DNA of 64,000 bases from Caballeronia humi (GTDB taxonomy: Bacteria; Pseudomonadota; Gammaproteobacteria; Burkholderiales; Burkholderiaceae): the NCBI RefSeq assembly GCF_001544475.1, contig NZ_FCNW02000018.1, positions 1-64,000 on the forward strand, written 5' to 3'. The translations under genes and the position numbers were made by a program. Positions 9,219 through 14,963 of this stretch are shown one piece after another. Within the stretch, counting starts at the first letter, position 1; every line of letters starts with the position of its first letter. The notes under the pieces were generated by a model. The model was given only the letters and a program-made list of their open reading frames with translations, had not been told where the DNA came from and made no database searches.

Positions 9219-9296
9219 ATTGTCCAAAAGCTCGGTATTGGGGGGTGCGCTCTGTTGCGCGTGTTGCGTATATTTCTGCGGATCGCCGTTGACCCG
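9212..9296 (-). promoter_or_regulatory. ANTAR double-hairpin (NasT target) in the narK leader
   Basis: P1 occupies 9296-9279: a 6-bp stem CGGGTC/GATCCG with one G-U pair and hexaloop AACGGC. P2 occupies 9225-9212: stem GGAC/GTCC with hexaloop AATGGC. Both loops have the A at position 1 and G at position 4 that define ANTAR RNA-binding targets. The P2 loop and 3' arm are also the 5' arm of the terminator, so P2 and terminator are mutually exclusive. P1 would start only a few bases after the predicted transcript start near 9300. The linker is 53 nt. Confidence 0.82.
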
Positions 9297-9310
9297 ATGG
9301 CAGGACATAA

Positions 9311-9326
9311 CGCAAGGGCTATGCCA
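9311..9326 (-). promoter_or_regulatory. Sigma-54 promoter of the narK-nirBD-nasA operon
   Basis: On the minus strand the sequence reads TGGCAT-AGCCC-TTGCG. The -24 GG and -12 GC are exactly 10 bases apart, matching the sigma-54 consensus TGGCAC-N5-TTGC with one change. Transcription should start about 12 bases downstream, near 9300, placing ANTAR hairpin P1 at the 5' end of the RNA. Confidence 0.8.
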
Positions 9327-9415
9327 TCGAGGGCGATTTCCTTGTAGGACGGGGCTGTGCGGAGTTTTCATGGTGTTGCATGGCGGCCGATCCGGATTCA
9401 CGATGAAGCGCGGCA

Positions 9416-9430
9416 GCACATCGCTGGTGC
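9416..9430. promoter_or_regulatory. NtrC-like enhancer site 1
   Basis: GCAC-ATCGCTG-GTGC fits the NtrC consensus GCAC-N7-GTGC, with the inner TG of CA-N3-TG also kept. It is centred about 123 bp upstream of the predicted narK start. Its centre is 21 bp from site 2, two helical turns, the classic arrangement for cooperative NtrC binding. Confidence 0.65.
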
Positions 9431-9436
9431 GATGCA

Positions 9437-9451
9437 GCACTGCGGGCGTGC
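9437..9451. promoter_or_regulatory. NtrC-like enhancer site 2
   Basis: GCAC-TGCGGGC-GTGC fits the GCAC-N7-GTGC dyad but lacks the inner CA/TG bases, so it may be a weaker site helped by site 1. It is about 144 bp upstream of the predicted narK start and 175 bp upstream of the cobA start. Confidence 0.55.
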
Positions 9452-9523
9452 GCAGCGCGCGGCGGGTTTTCAATTGGTGCATTCCCTCGAACGAGGCACT
9501 TGGCGCCGAATCTGTGCAGCGCA

Positions 9524-9538
9524 GCACAGCAGGTGTGC
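9524..9538. promoter_or_regulatory. NtrC-like enhancer site 3
   Basis: GCAC-AGCAGGT-GTGC is a third GCAC-N7-GTGC dyad, centred about 88 bp upstream of the predicted cobA transcript start. It is better placed for cobA than for narK. Confidence 0.5.
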
Positions 9539-9592
9539 GCCTTTTGAGACTGCTGCCTGCTTTGGCGCCGCCAATCAAGGCTCCGAGACGAG

Positions 9593-9608
9593 TGGCCCGC
9601 ATATTGCA
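9593..9608 (+). promoter_or_regulatory. Sigma-54 promoter of cobA
   Basis: TGGCCC-GCATA-TTGCA has the GG (9594-9595) and GC (9606-9607) separated by exactly 10 bases and differs from the consensus TGGCAC-N5-TTGCA by one base. Start is expected near 9619, just before the ANTAR hairpin P1 at 9623. It faces away from the narK promoter. Confidence 0.8.
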
Positions 9609-9622
9609 TGAGCGAAAGCGCT

Positions 9623-9686
9623 GCCAGCAACGAAGCTGGCTCGCATCGATCACTGGCCTTCAAGGCAACCCAGGACAACGGCGTCC
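9623..9686 (+). promoter_or_regulatory. ANTAR double-hairpin (NasT target) in the cobA leader
   Basis: P1 is 9623-9640: stem GCCAGC/GCTGGC, hexaloop AACGAA. P2 is 9673-9686: stem GGAC/GTCC, hexaloop AACGGC. Both loops have A1 and G4. P2 shares bases 9680-9686 with the 5' arm of the following terminator, so forming P2 should block termination. The linker is 32 nt. The layout mirrors the narK leader. Confidence 0.82.
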
Positions 9687-9722
9687 CCTCGTGCAGCCCA
9701 CGAGCGGACGCCGCTTTTGTTT
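9680..9722 (+). terminator. Leader attenuator (intrinsic terminator) of cobA
   Basis: Arms GGCGTCC (9680-9686) and GGACGCC (9706-9712) enclose a second stem CTCGTG/CACGAG with a five-base loop, separated by one C-C mismatch. A TTTTGTTT tract ends at 9722. It lies 35 bases before the cobA start codon and overlaps ANTAR hairpin P2. Confidence 0.85.
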
Positions 9723-9756
9723 AGTGCGCGGCATGAATATTCAAGAGGACATCACG

Positions 9757-10509
9757 ATGAATAACGGCAAGGTCACATTGCTCAGCGCCGGTCCCGGCGA
9801 TCTGGACCTGCTCACCATCAAGGCCGCGAAAGCGCTCGCCGCCGCCGACGTCGTGCTCCTCGACGATCTCGCCAATCCCGAGATCGTGTCGCTCGCGCCG
9901 CGTGCGCGCGTGATCCGCGTGGGCAAGCGCGGCGGCTGCAAATCGACACCGCAGGCATTCATCCAGCGCCTGATGCAGCGTTATGCGTCGAAGGGGCTGC
10001 ACGTCGTGCGCGTGAAAGGCGGCGATGCCCTGCTCTTCGGCCGCGCCGGCGAGGAACTCGCGGCGTTGCGTCGCGCCCAGATCCCGGTCGATATCGTGAA
10101 CGGCATCTCGTCGGGATTCGCGGCGGCGGCGAGCCTCGGCGTGTCGCTCACGCATCGCGAGCATTGCCAGGGCGTGACCTTCATCACGGCGCACATGCAG
10201 GATCACGGCGAGCCGGACTGGGCCGCGCTCGCCGCGACCGGCACCACGCTCGCGATCTATATGGGCATGAGCCGCATCGACACGATCTGCGCCGGGCTTC
10301 TTTCGACGCTGCCCTTGAGTACGGCGGCGGCGGTCGTGCAATGGGCCGGCACGGAGCGCGAACAGCGGCTTGTCACGACGCTCGGCCGTCTCGCCGCTGA
10401 TGCGACGGCGGCGGGACTCGGCAGTCCAGCGGTGATTCTGGTCGGGAATGCGATTGGCGAGGCAAACGCGCGACATGAAGCGCACGATGACATGGCGCAT
10501 GCGGCCTGA
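9757..10509 (+). CDS. cobA: Uroporphyrinogen-III C-methyltransferase
   Basis: 250-residue SAM-dependent methyltransferase making precorrin-2, the first committed step to siroheme (and cobalamin). It shows the SUMT motifs L-L-S-A-G-P-G-D-L-D near the N-terminus, V-K-G-G-D-A-L-L-F-G-R-A-G-E-E near residue 85, and a G-I-S-S-G-F...S-L-T-H-R segment near 115-130. I chose the ATG at 9757 because AGAGG lies eight bases upstream; an ATG at 9733 would start inside the post-terminator leader. Divergent pairing with nirB and the shared NtrC/NasT control indicate a dedicated siroheme supply for nitrite reductase. It is a single-domain SUMT, not the trifunctional CysG. Confidence 0.93.
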   Translation: MNNGKVTLLSAGPGDLDLLTIKAAKALAAADVVLLDDLANPEIVSLAPRARVIRVGKRGGCKSTPQAFIQRLMQRYASKGLHVVRVKGGDALLFGRAGEELAALRRAQIPVDIVNGISSGFAAAASLGVSLTHREHCQGVTFITAHMQDHGEPDWAALAATGTTLAIYMGMSRIDTICAGLLSTLPLSTAAAVVQWAGTEREQRLVTTLGRLAADATAAGLGSPAVILVGNAIGEANARHEAHDDMAHAA

Positions 10510-10603
10510 TATCAAAAATCACACGCCGATATACTGGGTTAACAAGAGAAGCGCATATATCAGCAGCACGCCCCCCGCAATGAATTCATTTCGCGCCTGA
10601 CCC

Positions 10604-11179
10604 ATGCTTCGTGTCCTCCTAGTCACCGACACGGACAAACCAATCGGCGATCTGCGCCAGGCCCTTGCACGCCTCGGCTACGAGATGCTGCCCGAAGTCG
10701 CAACGCCCGCCGCGCTGCCGAAGGTCGTCGAGCGTGAACGGCCGGATGTCGTCATCATCGATACCGAATCGCCTTCGCGCGATACGCTCGAACAGCTCGC
10801 CGTGATGAACAAGGCCGCGCCGCGCCCCGTGCTGATGTTCAGCAACGACGCCGACCAGCAGTTCATCCGCGCGGCGGTCGGCGCGGGCGTGACGGCGTAT
10901 CTCGTCGAAGGGCTCGCGGCCGAGCGGCTCGCGCCGATCCTCGACGTCGCGCTCGCGCGGTTCGCGCACGAGGAGCAGTTGCGCCAGCGGCTCGCGCAGG
11001 TGGAGAGCGAACTCGCGGAACGCAAGACCATCGACCGCGCCAAGCGCCTTCTCATGGACCGCCGCCACATGACGGAGCAGGAGGCCTACGCCGCGCTGCG
11101 CAAGCGCGCGATGGACCAGGGCATCAAAGTGGCCGAAGTCGCGCGGCAACTCATCGCGATGGCCGATCTACTGGGGTGA
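10604..11179 (+). CDS. nasT: ANTAR-domain response regulator NasT
   Basis: 191-residue transcription antiterminator. Residues 1-125 form a receiver-like domain (D-V-V-I-I-D-T-E-S around residue 50). A short coiled-coil follows, then the C-terminal ANTAR RNA-binding domain with R-A-K-R-L-L-M and M-T-E-Q-E-A-Y-A-A-L-R-K-R-A motifs. In NasST systems NasT is held inactive by NasS without nitrate or nitrite and, when released, binds double-hairpin leaders to prevent termination. Two such leaders are visible just upstream at narK and cobA. nasS follows after 10 bp, supporting co-expression. Confidence 0.93.
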   Translation: MLRVLLVTDTDKPIGDLRQALARLGYEMLPEVATPAALPKVVERERPDVVIIDTESPSRDTLEQLAVMNKAAPRPVLMFSNDADQQFIRAAVGAGVTAYLVEGLAAERLAPILDVALARFAHEEQLRQRLAQVESELAERKTIDRAKRLLMDRRHMTEQEAYAALRKRAMDQGIKVAEVARQLIAMADLLG

Positions 11180-11189
11180 CCCGCACGCT

Positions 11190-12338
11190 ATGAACACATC
11201 CGACCCGATCCCCGCCGACCGCTTTGGGCCGCCCGAGAAGACGCATATCCGGCTCGGGTTCGTCGCGCTGTCGGACGTTGCGCCGCTCGCCGCCGCGCGC
11301 CTCCTCGACCTCGGCCGCCGCCACGGACTCACGCTCGAACTGTGCCGCCAGCCGTCGTGGGCGGCCGTGCGCGACAAGCTGCTCTCAGGCGAAATCGATG
11401 CCGCGCATGCGCTCTACGGACTCGTGTACGGCGTGCAGCTCGGCATCGGCGGCCCGCAGGCGGACATGGCCGTGCTGATGGTGCTCAACCGCAATGGCGG
11501 CGCGGTCACGCTGTCGAACGCGCTCGCCGAGGTTTATCGCGCGACGGGCAGCCTTAAAGAAGCGTTTTCGTCGCTCGGACGCCCGCCCGTCCTCGCGCAG
11601 ACCTTCCCGACCGGCACCCACGCGATGTGGCTCTATTACTGGCTCGCGGCGAACGGCGTGCATCCGTTGCGCGACATCGAGAGCGTCGTGATTCCGCCGC
11701 CGCGCATGGTCGATGCCTTGGCGGAAGACCAGCTCGACGGCTTTTGCTGCGGCGAGCCGTGGCACGCGCTCGCGGAAGCGCGCGGCGCGGGAAGCACGGT
11801 CGTGCTGACAAGCGGCATCTGGCCGGATCATCCCGAGAAGGCGCTCGCGAGCCGGCGCGACTTCGTCGCGCTCCATCCGAACACGTCGCGCGCGCTGATC
11901 CGCACGATGCTCGAAGCGTGCCGCTGGCTCGACGAGCCGGGGCATCGCGCGGAGATTGCGCCGCTGCTCGCCGCGCCGGATCTGGTCAATGCGCCGCGCG
12001 AGCTGATCGAGCCGCGTTTGACCGGCGCCTACGACCAAGCGCGTTTTCCGGACGCCCTCCCCGTCAGCTTCTTCGACGGCGGCAAGGTCAACTATCCGCG
12101 CGCCTCCGATGGCCTGTGGTTCATGACGCAATATCGTCGCTGGGGTCTTTTGGGGCGTCCGGGCGACGATGACGCTGTTGCGGAGGCGGTCAACCAGACG
12201 GCGCTGTACCGCGAGGCGGCTGCGCTTGCGGGCGTTGAGTTACCGGACGAATACCGCCGCGACGTACTCTGCGACGGCCGCGCCTGGGACGGCGAAGCGC
12301 CCAGGCTCTATCTCGACGGGTTCGACCTGCGCGCCTGA
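11190..12338 (+). CDS. nasS: Cytoplasmic nitrate sensor NasS
   Basis: 382-residue protein of the NrtA/CmpA periplasmic-binding-protein-like family without a signal peptide, the hallmark of the cytosolic sensor NasS. Conserved features include the segments H-A-L-Y-G-L-V-Y-G-V-Q-L-G-I-G-G and F-C-C-G-E-P-W. In NasST systems it binds nitrate/nitrite and then releases NasT. It starts 10 bp after nasT with GGGGTGA upstream. It is not a transporter component: no permease or ATPase is nearby. Confidence 0.92.
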   Translation: MNTSDPIPADRFGPPEKTHIRLGFVALSDVAPLAAARLLDLGRRHGLTLELCRQPSWAAVRDKLLSGEIDAAHALYGLVYGVQLGIGGPQADMAVLMVLNRNGGAVTLSNALAEVYRATGSLKEAFSSLGRPPVLAQTFPTGTHAMWLYYWLAANGVHPLRDIESVVIPPPRMVDALAEDQLDGFCCGEPWHALAEARGAGSTVVLTSGIWPDHPEKALASRRDFVALHPNTSRALIRTMLEACRWLDEPGHRAEIAPLLAAPDLVNAPRELIEPRLTGAYDQARFPDALPVSFFDGGKVNYPRASDGLWFMTQYRRWGLLGRPGDDDAVAEAVNQTALYREAAALAGVELPDEYRRDVLCDGRAWDGEAPRLYLDGFDLRA

Positions 12339-12379
12339 CCTACTATCTATGTGTGAAGTCGCGAACGCGCGGAGGTCAC

Positions 12380-12865
12380 ATGGAACTGCTCACCGTCGAT
12401 ATCGACAAGCCCGATGACACCAATTTCATCCTCGGGCAGTCGCATTTCATCAAGACCGTCGAGGACCTGCACGAAGCGCTCTTCGGCGCCGTGCCGGGAA
12501 TCAAATTCGGGCTGGCATTCTGCGAGGCGTCGGGCAAGCGCCTCGTGCGCTCGTCCGGCACCGATCCCGCCTCGCAGCAACTCGCGGAAAAGAACGCGCT
12601 GGCGATCGCCGCCGGGCACAGCTTCATCGTCTTTCTCGGCGACGGGTTTTTCCCCGTGAACGTGCTGAACGCGGTGAAGGCCGTGCCGGAGGTGTGCCGC
12701 ATCTTCTGCGCGACAGCGAATCCGACACAGGTGCTCGTCGCGCAGACGGATCGGGGGCGCGGAATCGTGGGCGTCGTGGATGGATCGCCGCCGCTCGGCG
12801 TCGAAACCGCCGAGGATGTGGCCTGGCGGCGCGGGTTGTTGCGGACGATTGGGTATAAGGCGTGA
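12380..12865 (+). CDS. Adenosine-specific kinase family protein (PF04008)
   Basis: 161-residue protein that matches the adenosine-specific-kinase family: the start M-E-L-L-T-V-D-I-D-K-P, the G-L-A-F-C-E-A-S-G block, the C-R-I-F-C-A-T-A-N-P segment and G-I-V-G-V-V-D-G near the C-terminus. The family is widespread but its physiological role is poorly defined, and kinase activity in bacteria should not be assumed. The ATG at 12380 has GGAGG four bases upstream. It follows nasS by 41 bp, so it may be co-transcribed, but no functional link to nitrate is evident. Confidence 0.85.
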   Translation: MELLTVDIDKPDDTNFILGQSHFIKTVEDLHEALFGAVPGIKFGLAFCEASGKRLVRSSGTDPASQQLAEKNALAIAAGHSFIVFLGDGFFPVNVLNAVKAVPEVCRIFCATANPTQVLVAQTDRGRGIVGVVDGSPPLGVETAEDVAWRRGLLRTIGYKA

Positions 12866-12871
12866 TCGCGC

Positions 12872-13147
12872 TCAGTCAACGGGCGGCGGCTCGGGGGCTT
12901 GCGTCACCTCGATAAACGGCTTGAGTTCAGGCTGCTCGATCGAGAGCCATAACAGCGCGACTCCGCCAAGCTGACGGGCGAATTCGTCTCCGAGTCGAAA
13001 GCGCTCTTCACTGAGGGGCAATGGCACCACAAGCTCCGAGTTCATGAGACCGCTTACCGCGTCGCGCGGCACGGTGCAGGTGAGAATCGATTGCTCGTCC
13101 TCGTCATAGGCGATAAGCACGCATCGCGGGCCTCGTTTCTTCGTCAT
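12872..13147 (-). CDS. Small hypothetical protein, possible immunity or partner protein
   Basis: 91-residue acidic soluble protein beginning M-T-K-K-R-G-P-R-C-V-L-I-A-Y-D-E-D-E-Q-S and ending in a Pro-rich tail. No family recognised. The start at 13147 overlaps the stop of the upstream gene as TGATG and has GGAG about 12 bases upstream, so translation is probably coupled. Compact size, acidity and tight coupling to a larger protein with a cysteine-rich tail are what one expects of an immunity gene; this is inference only. Confidence 0.65.
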   Translation of the reverse strand: MTKKRGPRCVLIAYDEDEQSILTCTVPRDAVSGLMNSELVVPLPLSEERFRLGDEFARQLGGVALLWLSIEQPELKPFIEVTQAPEPPPVD

Positions 13148-13929
13148 CAGAACATCGCTCCTTTTCCGGCCAGGCATCTGCCCAATCGATCGGCCGCTCT
13201 TTCCTTGCACACGCCCCAAGCGGAAGGCTTCATCGCGTATAGAACACTGCAGTAGTCCATGTCGATGTCATATTGAGACATGCACTCGTTTTCTTCGCCG
13301 GGCGTAAGACGAAATCCCGCCGCATGCAGATCCGGATCGCCGATCGGGGTATTGTCTACCAGCTCGAATGGCGTCGCATCACCGAGGGGCGTCGACAGGC
13401 TTGCGGTATCTGCGTCAGCATAGGTGAGCGCAGCTCGCGCTGTTTCGAGCTGCGCTTGCCGGTCCGGCCGATATGGACCCGACAGGACCGGTTCACCCGG
13501 CGGGAAAGCGATTCTCTGCGCGAATGCTCGCATTGCCTCGATCGTCTCCGGATCGGAGATGAAATTAATAGCGGCGTTGCTCGCTGGAAGCAGGCCGCTA
13601 GCCGGGGGACCGCCGCACGGCAAATTCTCAGCAATCAAGACGACGCTTCCGCTGCGCACCATGTCCATCAACGTCTGCACGACGTCGAGGCTTGTGCCTG
13701 ATTTCGCCAGACGCTCATGCCAGTGGAAGTTGTTGCCAAGGAAGCCGCGCACACGGGCGACCAATTCGGGATCCCTGGCCCATACGTCCGCATAAGCCGA
13801 TGCGGTGAATTTGCGCCCCGCCTCGATCGCGCCCTGGCGCTGGTCGTCGGAGACGAATGGCATGTAACGCTCGCTGCTTCGATACAGCACGTAGCGGTGC
13901 CACGAGTCCGTCTTGAGTTCCGTAGCCAT
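13147..13929 (-). CDS. Hypothetical protein with Cys-rich C-terminal tail, possible polymorphic-toxin-like effector
   Basis: 260-residue protein without signal peptide or membrane segment. Most of it is not recognised. The last ~45 residues have the pattern C-x3-Y-x2-D-x2-Y-C-x12-C-x8-R-C, which resembles the C-terminal cysteine-spaced tails of many Burkholderia proteins linked to T6SS/Rhs loci. No VgrG, PAAR or Rhs gene is in this window. The start at 13929 is the first ATG of the frame. Coupled to the small gene at 13147. The effector idea rests on the tail pattern and gene pairing only. Confidence 0.65.
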   Translation of the reverse strand: MATELKTDSWHRYVLYRSSERYMPFVSDDQRQGAIEAGRKFTASAYADVWARDPELVARVRGFLGNNFHWHERLAKSGTSLDVVQTLMDMVRSGSVVLIAENLPCGGPPASGLLPASNAAINFISDPETIEAMRAFAQRIAFPPGEPVLSGPYRPDRQAQLETARAALTYADADTASLSTPLGDATPFELVDNTPIGDPDLHAAGFRLTPGEENECMSQYDIDMDYCSVLYAMKPSAWGVCKERAADRLGRCLAGKGAMF

Positions 13930-14411
13930 CAGCTAAGCCCGAACTAAATAGAACGACCATGCTAATGTCCCAACGCGAGTTGATGGCCGATGCCAACAAC
14001 TTTTGACATCGATCCGCTCCGTGTCGGCTCCAGCCGTACCGTCCAAACCGCCTCACAACCACCTTGACTTGATCTCAATATTCGCGAGAATGTGGGCCCG
14101 GCCCCGGCCGGAGCGCCTGTCGGCGCCGCGATTTCCGTAGCTCCGTCACGAAATAAATGCGGATGCTGTATAACCGGCAAGAGCTTTACCAGACGGAACG
14201 GCGGATACACCGGCTGTATCTGCCGGAATGCCAGCGTCATAGTCCGCACTCGCAGGCACGCCGGCCAAGCTCTGACCGAACACCGAACAACCACGAATCA
14301 CCCGCGCCGGACCGCCGCGCGCATCGACGCGCAGGCAAACCCGCAATCCACAGTCTGTTCAGCGTCGTCTGAGGATGGGTCGTCCTCGGGCAACGGCCAT
14401 AGGAGCATGTC
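13930..14411. other. Intergenic region upstream of the Hsp70 operon
   Basis: 482 bases with no supported gene. A hairpin at 14201-14223 has arms GATACA/TGTATC extended by three pairs (one G-U) around a CCGGC loop. The region must hold the promoter of the DUF2760/Hsp70 operon and of the minus-strand pair, but I could not find a convincing sigma-70 or sigma-32 promoter. Confidence 0.4.
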
Positions 14412-14963
14412 ATGACCGACTTGAACCCGTCATTTTTCGGCAGGATGTCGATAGCTTTCGGCACGTTTTTCAGCGTGCTCGGCAACGCCGAGTTCGCCGG
14501 CCAGGTGAAGCGTCTGCGTGAAGCGCCCGCAGCCGCTCCGGCCCCCGCGCCCTCGAAACCCGTCGCCCCCACACTTAAGGAAGCCACCCCGGAAGCCGCG
14601 CTGCAACTGCTCGGCCTGCTCCAGCGCGACGCGCGTTTCATCGATTTCGTCGAGGAAGACATCGCCAACTACACCGACGCCGACATCGGCGCCGCCGCGC
14701 GCCTCGTCCACGACGGCTGCCGCACCGTGCTGCGCGAGCATTTCACGATCCGTCCCGTGCGCGACGAAGCCGAAGGCAGCCGCGTCACATTGCCCGACGG
14801 TTTCGATGCCACCGCGATCCGCCTGACGGGCAACGTCGTCGGCAAACCGCCGTTCAACGGCAGCATCAGCCATCGCGGCTGGAAAGTCGCCGACGTGCGC
14901 CTGCCGAAGCTCGCCGACAGTCACGACGCGAGCGTCGTCGCCCCCGCCGAGGTGGAACTATGA
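14412..14963 (+). CDS. DUF2760 domain-containing protein
   Basis: 183-residue cytoplasmic protein with an Ala/Pro-rich linker at about residues 35-55 followed by the DUF2760 domain (Q-L-L-G-L-L-Q-R-D-A-R-F-I-D-F-V-E-E-D, then a basic and acidic C-terminal half ending V-A-D-V-R-L-P-K-L). Function unknown. Genes of this family commonly sit just ahead of two divergent Hsp70 genes, as here; the stop overlaps the first Hsp70 start as ATGA, implying coupled synthesis and probably a shared complex or pathway. Confidence 0.88.
   Translation: MTDLNPSFFGRMSIAFGTFFSVLGNAEFAGQVKRLREAPAAAPAPAPSKPVAPTLKEATPEAALQLLGLLQRDARFIDFVEEDIANYTDADIGAAARLVHDGCRTVLREHFTIRPVRDEAEGSRVTLPDGFDATAIRLTGNVVGKPPFNGSISHRGWKVADVRLPKLADSHDASVVAPAEVEL

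Noticed and set aside
9247..9260. Hairpin GCGC-AACAGA-GCGC in the narK leader as an ANTAR P2
   Set aside because: The hexaloop lacks G at position 4 and does not overlap the terminator; the hairpin at 9212-9225 fits both criteria.
9156..9653. N-terminal extension of narK to give 608 residues
   Set aside because: The extra codons cover the terminator, ANTAR hairpins, sigma-54 promoter and NtrC sites, and the ATG at 9155 has an SD and fits the family start.
12872..13219. Longer 115-residue version of the small protein at 12872
   Set aside because: The extra N-terminal residues lie inside the upstream gene without SD, whereas 13147 gives a TGATG coupled start.
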